Source of the DNA: Leptolyngbya sp. SIO4C1
GTDB lineage: Bacteria; Cyanobacteriota; Cyanobacteriia; Phormidesmidales; Phormidesmidaceae
Assembly: GCA_010671975.1 (NCBI GenBank)
Contig: JAAHIA010000162.1
Coordinates: forward strand, 1-9,933
Reading direction: 5' to 3'
Length of the DNA: 9,933 bases
The position numbers were made by a program, and so were the translations under genes. The notes beneath the pieces are model-generated. The model made no database searches. It was not told where the DNA came from and saw only the letters and a program-made list of their open reading frames with translations. This document shows positions 1-5,652 of the stretch, in pieces (the first letter of the stretch is position 1; each line of letters opens with the position of its first letter).

Positions 1-66
1 ATGGCCGCGATACAGGCAGTTGACGCTGCGGCCATAGCGGTCAGCTGGGCCATGCCAGCATCATGA
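1..66 (+). CDS. 3' end of an upstream gene (partial)
   Basis: The first reading frame is open from the window edge and ends with TGA at 64-66. It reads as an alanine-rich tail, MAAIQAVDAAAIAVSWAMPAS, which could be an amphipathic helix. The stop overlaps the start of the next gene in an ATGA junction (63-66), a common sign of translational coupling in an operon. Only about 21 residues are visible, so the family cannot be named. The tail would fit the C-terminal side of an FAD-binding domain, but that is a guess. Confidence 0.45.
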   Translation: MAAIQAVDAAAIAVSWAMPAS

Positions 67-647
67 GCTGGCGCATCTACTTTGAATATATGTGGTGGTT
101 TGGCGTGCATATCCCCATGTATGTCGGCAAGTGGCATCTCGACTATCAGCGCTTCGTGCCGCGCTATGTGAAAATTGCTAACGCCAACGTGGATGGGCTA
201 TTTGCCGATCTCTGCCAGCAGTTCGATCAGCTGGTAGCGTCAGGCGCAAATCTGGGGCTGATGGATGCCTATCGCGCCGATCAGCTGATTGGCGACTATA
301 CGCCGCTGAAGCATTTTGATGATTTTCTAGAAAATACCAAGTTCGAGCCGCGTCGCTGCAACGTGTTTGCCAGTATGAAGCGGGCCTACGGCTACATCGC
401 TGTCTGGTATGCGCTGTTTCAGTGGAAAGGATTTGGGCCAGCCGGCGTCTTAGCGCCTCGGCACCTCTACTATCTGGGGCGGCTGCTGGCGCTGTCAGCT
501 AAAGCCGCGATCGCAGAAATCATTTATACCTCCAAGGTTAAACATCTGCCGCTTAACAGCCAGATTGACAGCATGCGACAGGAGTTCAAAAGCTATCGCT
601 ATCAGGCTGCTTGGCAACCTCGCTTCGAGGCCAGTGAGACTGACTGA
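63..647 (+). CDS. Hypothetical protein, aromatic-rich, 194 aa
   Basis: I do not recognise this family. The ATG at 63 is supported by its ATGA overlap with the upstream frame; an in-frame TGA at 21-23 limits any extension. The N-terminus is strikingly aromatic (W3, Y6, F7, Y9, W11, W12, F13), followed by HIPMYVGKWHLDYQRFVPRY. There is no signal peptide, no clear transmembrane helix and no cysteine-based metal site. The middle is rich in tyrosine and tryptophan (about residues 105-125), and the last 60 residues look helical and basic before an acidic end (EASETD). Codon use and a HIP1 site at 507 match the host. It could be a stand-alone protein translated with its upstream partner. It could also be the C-terminal part of a flavoprotein that lies in another frame across the window edge. 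Upstream sequence is needed to decide. Confidence 0.7.
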   Translation: MSWRIYFEYMWWFGVHIPMYVGKWHLDYQRFVPRYVKIANANVDGLFADLCQQFDQLVASGANLGLMDAYRADQLIGDYTPLKHFDDFLENTKFEPRRCNVFASMKRAYGYIAVWYALFQWKGFGPAGVLAPRHLYYLGRLLALSAKAAIAEIIYTSKVKHLPLNSQIDSMRQEFKSYRYQAAWQPRFEASETD

Positions 648-667
648 GAGCCCATTGAGAGAGTCGG

Positions 668-1468
668 CTAGGGAGCTGCGATCGCTAGCCCAGCAATTTT
701 TTGAATGGCCGCTCTGGTCTCATCCACAGCCTCATGGGGACTGATGTGACCACCTGGAACCACAATCGATTCAATCTCGGGCGGCTGCCCCACAAAGTCT
801 GTTTCGCCCACTACAGCCAGCGCCGGCACCGTTAGCTTTTGCAGAAGCCGCGCTGCCCCGGTTGGCTGGAGCAGCACGGCGTCAATCACGCGCCGTATCT
901 CTTGAGGCGGCCGCTGTGACAGCCTGTTTTGCATCTGCAAAGCGTATTCGGGCCGCAGCCGCAGCGTGGCTGTTGAGTAGAGTGATTTGGCCGCCTGTCT
1001 CGCATAGAATCGCGGGAACCTTACCAGCTGCTTTTGCAGCACAAACCCCAGCCGTCTCAGACCGCTCGGGCGCTGAACAGGCATATTGAACAGCCCTAAT
1101 GCCCTAAAGCGCTCAGGAAAGCTGACGGCGGCGCGCAGCGCTGTCATGCTGCCCCAGGAATGGCCAATTGCGATACAGTCTGTGATCTCAAGCGCGTCGA
1201 GCACGCGAATTAGCAGGGTAGCGCACTCGTCCAGCTGCCAGTCTCGTCCGACATGGCTGCTTTGACCGTGAGCTGGCATGTCCAGGTAGATGTGTGTTCT
1301 CGCTGTTAAGTCAGAGCCGTAGGCAGCCCATAGAGTTCTGTCGAGAAAGATGCCATGCATAAACACCAGCGGCAGTTCTCTATCGCTACCTTCTATCGCA
1401 ACCGCAATTTGACCCAGCTCGGTCGATACCGTTTGCTCTTGCATCTCTGCCTCTCTGCGCTGCTGCAT
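668..1468 (-). CDS. Alpha/beta-fold hydrolase
   Basis: At 266 aa this is the usual size for a single-domain alpha/beta hydrolase. The family landmarks appear in order: the oxyanion-hole turn FMHGIFLDRTLW at residues 36-47, a DMPAHGQS loop at 63-70, the nucleophile elbow GHSWGS at 102-107 (Ser104), the acid in VVGETDFVG (Asp224) and the histidine in VPGGHISPHE (His241). A full Ser-Asp-His triad is therefore present. Residues 130-205 form the variable cap, which is basic and helical. There is no signal peptide, so it is probably cytoplasmic. The substrate cannot be read from sequence: esterase, haloperoxidase-like and C-C hydrolase families share this pattern. The ATG at 1468 gives an N-terminal MQQRREAE; Met9 is an alternative start closer to the beginning of the conserved fold. 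It converges on the 194-aa gene with only 20 bp between stops, and no strong terminator is visible there. Confidence 0.88.
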   Translation of the reverse strand: MQQRREAEMQEQTVSTELGQIAVAIEGSDRELPLVFMHGIFLDRTLWAAYGSDLTARTHIYLDMPAHGQSSHVGRDWQLDECATLLIRVLDALEITDCIAIGHSWGSMTALRAAVSFPERFRALGLFNMPVQRPSGLRRLGFVLQKQLVRFPRFYARQAAKSLYSTATLRLRPEYALQMQNRLSQRPPQEIRRVIDAVLLQPTGAARLLQKLTVPALAVVGETDFVGQPPEIESIVVPGGHISPHEAVDETRAAIQKIAGLAIAAP

Positions 1469-1576
1469 TTCTGAGTATGGTCGAAAACTTGATGTCGCAT
1501 GTTGTCATACGACACACCCGTACGACAGTCTGCGCCTTAAACGTTTTCCTGAGATCAAAACAGATCGTGGTCACGG

Positions 1577-1620
1577 ATGAAAGTTCTGTCTATCTAATGA
1601 TGAATCGACAGAACTTTCAT
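1577..1620. terminator. Perfect 14-bp inverted repeat, probable terminator or operator
   Basis: ATGAAAGTTCTGTC (1577-1590) and GACAGAACTTTCAT (1607-1620) are exact reverse complements separated by 16 nt. The repeat lies 20 bp beyond the stop of the minus-strand GS-like gene and 108 bp before the start of the hydrolase. The stem is only moderately GC-rich and no uninterrupted T-run follows on the minus strand, so it is not a textbook intrinsic terminator. The perfect symmetry also fits a regulator binding site for the hydrolase promoter. Confidence 0.55.
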
Positions 1621-1640
1621 GGAAGCTGAACCAGCGCGCG

Positions 1641-2990
1641 CTAGTAGCGCCTCAGCAGCAGGTTGACTTCGGCTGCTAGCTCCATCTGGCTCAGGGCGTC
1701 GCATTCGGCCTGGCGGACTGCCCTGTAGGCTTTGGCCAGTGGGGGTCCTAGCGCTTCTAGCAGCGTAGAATCTTGCGCTAGGCACTGTAGCGCCTGGGCG
1801 AGGCTAGTCGGTAGTCGATCAATGCCGCGCTGCTGCTGCTCTGTGTCCGAGAGCCGGCCCGGATCTAGATCAACCGGAGCTAGCAGCGTTCGCTTCTGCT
1901 GGATGCCGTCAAGCCCGGCAGCAATCATGGCGCCTAGGGCCAGATAAGGATTGGCGGTGGCATCGACGGTCTTAAGTTCGATGTGGCTGATAGCGGCGCT
2001 GCCCGGATCGGTCGGCACGCGGATAGCGGCTTCGCGATTGTCGAGGCCCCAGCAGCGATAGGCCCCGCTCCAGCAGTGGGGCTGCAGCCGGCGATAGGAG
2101 TTGGGCGTCGGCGTGGTCAGCGCCATCAGTGCCGGCAGGTGATACAGCAGCCCAGCGGTAAACTGCCGGGTCGTCTCGGAGAGTGCCTGCGCGTCGCTGG
2201 GGTCGCCTGTAATATTCTCTTCTGCGGCCCACAGGCTGAAGTGAATGTGGCAGCCGCTGCCGGCCGCTTCTGGAAAAATCTTAGGCAGAAAAGAGGCGGT
2301 GAGGCCGTGTCGCTGCGCGATCGCACGCACCGTTTCGCGAAAGACGATCTGCTGGTCGGCAGCTAGCAGCGCGGGCGCATAGCGAACCGAGATCTCATGC
2401 TGACCAGGACCAGACTCTGGGTAATACTGCTCAACGGCAAGGCCCTGAGCCATTAGGGCGTCTGCGATCGCGTCGATCACCGGCTGCTGCAAATCCATCG
2501 CCAAGGTTGAGGCAAAGACGGTGCGATCGCTCGGTTGCGGGCTGCTCTGGGCTGCTATTTGAGTCGGCTGCAGCAGGTAAAACTCATTCTCAAAGACCGC
2601 CTTGATGGCAATGCCTTGCTCATCGGCGGCGGCTATCATCCGCTGCAAAAAGCCGCGCGGGCAGACGGCCCAAGGCTGCCCAGCCTGCATCATATTGCCG
2701 ATTGCGCGCGCGTGACCCAATGCATAGGGCAGCTGCTGCAGCGTCGTCCAGTCCGGCATCAGCCAAATTTCGCCCACTGGCCCTAGGCCGCTGTTGGCAG
2801 CCGGGCTATCCATCATTACCGGCAGTGCCTGCTGCGCTGCTGAGATGCCGACACCGTGCGCGTGATGCGCCAGCGCTTCAATATGAATGGCCTTAGCTCG
2901 AATCACATTGGCGTTGTCACACCAAAGCACTCGCACAAAGCGCGTCTCGGCCGTCTGCAGCGCTGTGAGAATATCGGTCAGGTCAATCAT
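1641..2990 (-). CDS. Glutamine synthetase family ligase (FluG/PuuA-like)
   Basis: At 449 aa it has the length and order of a GS-fold gamma-glutamyl ligase: a short beta-grasp N-domain (residues 1-100) and a catalytic domain (about 105-449). Metal and substrate landmarks are visible: ENEFYLL with Glu134/Glu136, YYPESGPGQHEIS with Glu192/Glu199, GSGCHIHFSLW with His248, NSYRR at 297-301, NREAAIRV at 318-325 and HIELKTVDATANPYLAL with Glu338. Position 340 is Lys, where classical GlnA has Arg. Sequences of this layout ligate ammonia or an amine to glutamate with ATP, and many members use polyamines, ethanolamine or other amines. The exact acceptor is unknown. It differs clearly from the GlnT protein later in the window. 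The start at 2990 lies 59 bp after the pentapeptide gene on the same strand, so the two are probably co-transcribed. HIP1 sites at 2317, 2464 and 2523 lie inside it, so it is native DNA. Confidence 0.88.
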   Translation of the reverse strand: MIDLTDILTALQTAETRFVRVLWCDNANVIRAKAIHIEALAHHAHGVGISAAQQALPVMMDSPAANSGLGPVGEIWLMPDWTTLQQLPYALGHARAIGNMMQAGQPWAVCPRGFLQRMIAAADEQGIAIKAVFENEFYLLQPTQIAAQSSPQPSDRTVFASTLAMDLQQPVIDAIADALMAQGLAVEQYYPESGPGQHEISVRYAPALLAADQQIVFRETVRAIAQRHGLTASFLPKIFPEAAGSGCHIHFSLWAAEENITGDPSDAQALSETTRQFTAGLLYHLPALMALTTPTPNSYRRLQPHCWSGAYRCWGLDNREAAIRVPTDPGSAAISHIELKTVDATANPYLALGAMIAAGLDGIQQKRTLLAPVDLDPGRLSDTEQQQRGIDRLPTSLAQALQCLAQDSTLLEALGPPLAKAYRAVRQAECDALSQMELAAEVNLLLRRY

Positions 2991-3049
2991 AGGACCAGAC
3001 TAGCTCAGAAACGACCGCAGCTGTTTAGCAACTGCCCCATCAGCGCGGA

Positions 3050-3994
3050 TTAGCTTTCGCTGAGCACGTTTAGAGCGCCCTGCTGTCTGAGCCAGGCTGC
3101 CTGCGCGGCACTCAGCCCTTTCGCATCGGTAAACAGCGCGCCAGCTACCTGAGCCTGATGCCTGCCAGTGCCAAAGTTAGCCCCGGTGAGGTCAGCATTT
3201 TCTAGATTGGCCTGCTGTAGGTTAGCCCCAGCTAAGTTTGCCTGCGCTAGGTTAGTGCCCTCTAGCTGCGCGCCAAACAGAGAGGCTCGCTCTAAATCTG
3301 CCTTAGCCAGGCTCGCGCCGCTAAAAGTTGCCCAGTCAGCCTGCGTCTGCAGCAAAATCGCGCCTTCTAAGACGGCCGCTTCGCAGCTGGCATTGAGCAG
3401 ATCGGCCTGCGTCAGATTGGCGCCTGTCAGGTCCGCCGCTGCAAGTACGGCAGCTTCTAGATCGGCTAGATAGAACGAGGTTCCCTGTAGCTTGGCCCGT
3501 CGCCAAACGCTGCGAGTTAGCTTAGCCCCCCCAAAGCTAGCGGCACTGAAGTCAGCCGCTGTGAGGTTGGCTCGCACTAAGTTTGCATTCTTAAAATGGG
3601 CCCCGCGTCCGCAAGCCTCAGATAGATTGGCGTGCGTCAGGGTAGCAAAGGAGAGATCGGCCTGATCGAGCGCAGCCCCGTGAAAATTGGCCTGAGGTGC
3701 CGTCAGCTCGCGCAGAATGCCGCGATCAAGCCGGGCACACGTCAGCTCGGCTGCATCTAAGCGCGCGCCCTCTAAAGACACGTCTGAAAGGATAGCCAGC
3801 ACCAGCGTTGCCCGCGAAAAGTTCGCTCTAGAACAGGAAGCCCCGGTTAGGTTGGCACCTCTCAGATAGGCACGCGCGAAATTGCCCTCATCGAGCTGAG
3901 CACCGCCTAGGTTGATATGACTTAGCTCGGCACGGCGCAGCGACTGGCGCGCCTGAACTTTAGCAAGAACTTCACTGGCAGTTAGCTGAGTCAT
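3050..3994 (-). CDS. Pentapeptide repeat protein
   Basis: Most of the 314 residues are A(D/N)LXX repeats running from about residue 22 to 285, for example GANLTGAS, NANLVRANL, AADLTGANL, and QANLAGANLQQANLENADL. Such repeats form a right-handed quadrilateral beta-helix. The protein has no signal peptide or membrane segment, so it is likely cytosolic. The C-terminus (about 288-308) carries the GLSAAQAAWLRQQGAL segment that often caps cyanobacterial members. The N-terminal 20 residues (MTQLTASEVLAKVQARQSLR) look helical. Roles of the family vary (DNA-gyrase mimicry, scaffolding, unknown), and nothing here selects one. On the minus strand AAGGA lies 10 nt before the ATG, supporting this start. 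It precedes the GS-like ligase gene by 59 bp on the same strand and probably shares its transcript. Confidence 0.92.
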   Translation of the reverse strand: MTQLTASEVLAKVQARQSLRRAELSHINLGGAQLDEGNFARAYLRGANLTGASCSRANFSRATLVLAILSDVSLEGARLDAAELTCARLDRGILRELTAPQANFHGAALDQADLSFATLTHANLSEACGRGAHFKNANLVRANLTAADFSAASFGGAKLTRSVWRRAKLQGTSFYLADLEAAVLAAADLTGANLTQADLLNASCEAAVLEGAILLQTQADWATFSGASLAKADLERASLFGAQLEGTNLAQANLAGANLQQANLENADLTGANFGTGRHQAQVAGALFTDAKGLSAAQAAWLRQQGALNVLSES

Positions 3995-4335
3995 CTGAGC
4001 AATATCCTTGGAGTAATATTTGGATCAGTAATTTTCGAGAAAACCGTATCAAAAATAACAATTTTGGGCGAATAACTGTATACTACACAACTGTTTTGTG
4101 TGATTTACTGTGGTTTAACGAATATTCGCTTTTCTTTGTCTCGATTTGCTGACATCGGCAATATCAGATCGGTTCAAGGCCGACTGCCTACGGCTAGAAC
4201 AGTGGCATTCAATTGGGAAGATGTCGGGAACGCCCGTTGAGCCAGTGCGAAGGTATTGAAACCACAGGAGAGCTTGCCTCGATCCTCTAGTGGGCTGGAG
4301 GGTTTAGGGCGGGCGCTAGATCAGCAGAATTGACT
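3995..4335. other. 341-bp non-coding region between the pentapeptide gene and the regulator stump
   Basis: No convincing reading frame. The part next to the pentapeptide gene (3995-4140) is AT-rich and must hold that gene's minus-strand promoter. It contains the inverted repeat ACACAA-N5-TTGTGT (4085-4101) and two near-NtcA sites, GTAN8AAC at 4046-4059 and 4078-4091, each one base from consensus. The part next to the regulator stump (4141-4335) is GC-richer and holds possible structured RNA, annotated separately. Confidence 0.6.
4167..4284 (+). ncRNA. B12-box-like structured leader, possibly a degenerate cobalamin riboswitch
   Basis: CAGGAGAGCTTGCC at 4265-4278 resembles the conserved B12 box of cobalamin riboswitches (CAGGAGACCTGCC). 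It can be enclosed by outer helices: GATCG (4167-4171) with CGATC (4280-4284), and just inside GTTC (4172-4175) with GAGC (4269-4272). Upstream, AGTGGCATTC followed by TTGGGAAG (4201-4220) looks like the P6/J6-3 part of that class. The central conserved block (AGGGAA, then CCGCAACTG) is not recognisable in the expected position, and the spacing from GTTC to AGTGGC is too short for a complete aptamer. It may be a truncated or variant aptamer left with the broken downstream gene, or a chance resemblance. A covariance-model search would settle it. Confidence 0.27.
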
Positions 4336-4464
4336 ATGCGTATTCTTTTAGTTGAAGATGAACCCGACCTCGGTAAAGCAATCGAGCGCGTGCTAACTAC
4401 AGTGAGCAGCCAGCCTGGGCACGGCAGCGCGTTTAGTCCGTTGCTGCCTGTTTTACCTAGCTAG
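4336..4464 (+). pseudogene. N-terminal stump of an OmpR-type response regulator
   Basis: From ATG 4336 the frame reads MRILLVEDEPDLGKAIERVL, the start of a receiver domain: beta-1 with the acidic pair of the phosphorylation pocket (VEDE), then helix 1. The match is close to cyanobacterial RppA/OmpR-family regulators. After about residue 23 the similarity stops and an unrelated tail runs to TAG at 4462-4464, for a total of 42 aa. The phospho-acceptor Asp (normally near residue 52) and the DNA-binding domain are missing. The end overlaps the stop of the convergent transporter gene by 4 bp, so the rest of the regulator was probably lost in a deletion or rearrangement joining this locus to the transporter gene. 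A short translated peptide is possible but unlikely to signal. Confidence 0.72.
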
Positions 4465-5471
4465 ACTTTGTTGGCCATGACGGTCACCCGATTCACGGCG
4501 TCGTCTGAATCTTGGGCAGAGACGGCAAGGTAGACGCCCAACAGCACGATGCCAAAGGCCGCCCAGTTGAGCCAGCTCAGCCGCTCGCCAAAGCAGATCA
4601 GGGCTGCCACCGCTGCCAGGACTGGAATCGTCAGCATCGAGACGGCGACAAATCCGGCCGAAAACTGTTTCAGGCAGTAGGTCAGCAGTCCCTGACCTAG
4701 CGCCTGCGACAGCAGCGCCAGTGCGATCACGGCCAGCCAGCCGGTCGCGCTGTGAGGAAACGCCTGATCCTGCAGCCCCCACAGCACAATCGCCAAAAAG
4801 CAGCTGCCAATCAGGCTTGTCCACAGCATGATCCAGGGGGTTGCGAACCGCTGCCGCAGCTGGCCGATGCACAAAATATTGACGGCTGAAAGCAGGGCCG
4901 CCGCCAGTGCGGCCGCATCGCCCGCCAGACCATCCGCGACCTGCAAGTCCTCAACGCCAATCAGCAACGCACCCGCGATCGCGATCCCCATCCCCAGCAA
5001 AAACTTACGGCTGAAGGTCTGATTAAAGACAACCCAGGCCCCGAGCGTCGTGAAAATTGGCATCATGTTGTTAAGCAGGGTCGAATTGGCGACGCTGGTC
5101 TGGCTCAAAGACCAGGCCCACAGCGTCAGAGACGTCGAGAACGCCAGCCCAGCCATGAGCAGCAGCCCTGCGTCTGAGAGCCTGAGTTCGGGAGACAGCT
5201 GCGATCGCGGCGCTTTAGATGACGTCCTGTTGCTCAGACGCTGACGACCCGCCCAAAAGAAAAACAACACTGCAGCCAGGCTCAACCGGTCGAACGTAGC
5301 GGCGTAGGGGCTAATCTCCTGCTCTGCGATCACCAGCAGAATAGAAGCAGAAGCGATGCCCACCAGCGCTAACGCCAGCGCTGCTGCCCCTCTGATCTTT
5401 GCATCTCCTGCTTCGCAGACGTCAGCGACCTTCTCTGCAGCGGTCAATCCGCCTTCTGTACGGTTGGACAT
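4461..5471 (-). CDS. EamA/DMT-superfamily transporter
   Basis: From the ATG at 5471 the protein is 336 aa, the usual size for a two-EamA-domain transporter. A hydrophilic N-terminus of about 25 residues is followed by ten predicted helices at roughly 28-50, 56-75, 100-122, 131-150, 157-174, 183-204, 211-232, 242-263, 271-293 and 299-318. Each half ends in the typical EamA pattern: LLNNMMPIFTTLGAWVVF at 132-149 then GIAIAGALLIG, and in the second half ICFGERLSWLNWAAFGIVLL at 292-311 then GVYLA. Members sit in the inner membrane and export or exchange small metabolites, often amino acids or related compounds. The substrate here is unknown. A TTG codon immediately upstream (5472-5474) is an alternative start, but ATG is preferred. 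The gene is divergent from glnT, and the shared intergenic region contains an NtcA box, so joint nitrogen control is possible. Confidence 0.9.
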   Translation of the reverse strand: MSNRTEGGLTAAEKVADVCEAGDAKIRGAAALALALVGIASASILLVIAEQEISPYAATFDRLSLAAVLFFFWAGRQRLSNRTSSKAPRSQLSPELRLSDAGLLLMAGLAFSTSLTLWAWSLSQTSVANSTLLNNMMPIFTTLGAWVVFNQTFSRKFLLGMGIAIAGALLIGVEDLQVADGLAGDAAALAAALLSAVNILCIGQLRQRFATPWIMLWTSLIGSCFLAIVLWGLQDQAFPHSATGWLAVIALALLSQALGQGLLTYCLKQFSAGFVAVSMLTIPVLAAVAALICFGERLSWLNWAAFGIVLLGVYLAVSAQDSDDAVNRVTVMANKV

Positions 5472-5499
5472 CAAGATTTCAATATTCCGGCTACAGGCA

Positions 5500-5535
5500 G
5501 TCTAGCGGCCAGCGGTCTAGCGGCCAGTAGTCTAG
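5500..5535. repeat. 15-bp tandem repeat, 2.4 copies
   Basis: GTCTAGCGGCCAG recurs with a 15-bp period at 5500 and 5515, and a third partial copy GTCTAG starts at 5530. It lies 29 bp upstream of the transporter ATG, within that gene's likely promoter or 5' leader. It could be a repeated protein-binding site or simple slippage expansion. Confidence 0.7.
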
Positions 5536-5591
5536 ATATCAGTCAATAGTCTGCTTCAGTCTTGTTCTCGACGCTGGGCGGTTCTCCAACG

Positions 5592-5633
5592 GTAGTCGCA
5601 GCTACAAAATCTTCCCAGTTGGGCTGTTTTACT
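5592..5633 (+). promoter_or_regulatory. NtcA-activated promoter of glnT
   Basis: GTA-GTCGCAGC-TAC at 5592-5605 is a perfect match to the NtcA consensus GTAN8TAC. Exactly 22 nt later comes TTTACT (5628-5633), a reasonable -10 hexamer; class II NtcA promoters place the -10 box about 20-24 nt after the site, where it replaces a -35 box. Transcription would begin near 5640, just before the glnT start. NtcA is the global nitrogen regulator of cyanobacteria and activates glutamine synthetase genes when 2-oxoglutarate is high. Because the box is palindromic it could also influence the divergent transporter gene. Confidence 0.75.
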
Positions 5634-5652
5634 GAGGGTTGAGCAGTCCTGA

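Noticed and set aside
862..1089. Plus-strand 75-aa frame inside the hydrolase
   Set aside because: Antisense shadow of a gene with a complete catalytic triad.
1386..1574. Minus-strand 62-aa frame overlapping the hydrolase start
   Set aside because: It overlaps the hydrolase in another frame, has no family character and no ribosome site.
3168..3473. Plus-strand 101-aa frame rich in Ala, Ser and Pro
   Set aside because: It is the antisense of the pentapeptide repeats, whose 15-bp periodicity keeps the opposite strand open.
4046..4091. Two GTAN8AAC sites as NtcA boxes for the pentapeptide/GS-like pair
   Set aside because: Each has one mismatch in the defining triplets and no well-spaced -10 hexamer was found on the minus strand.
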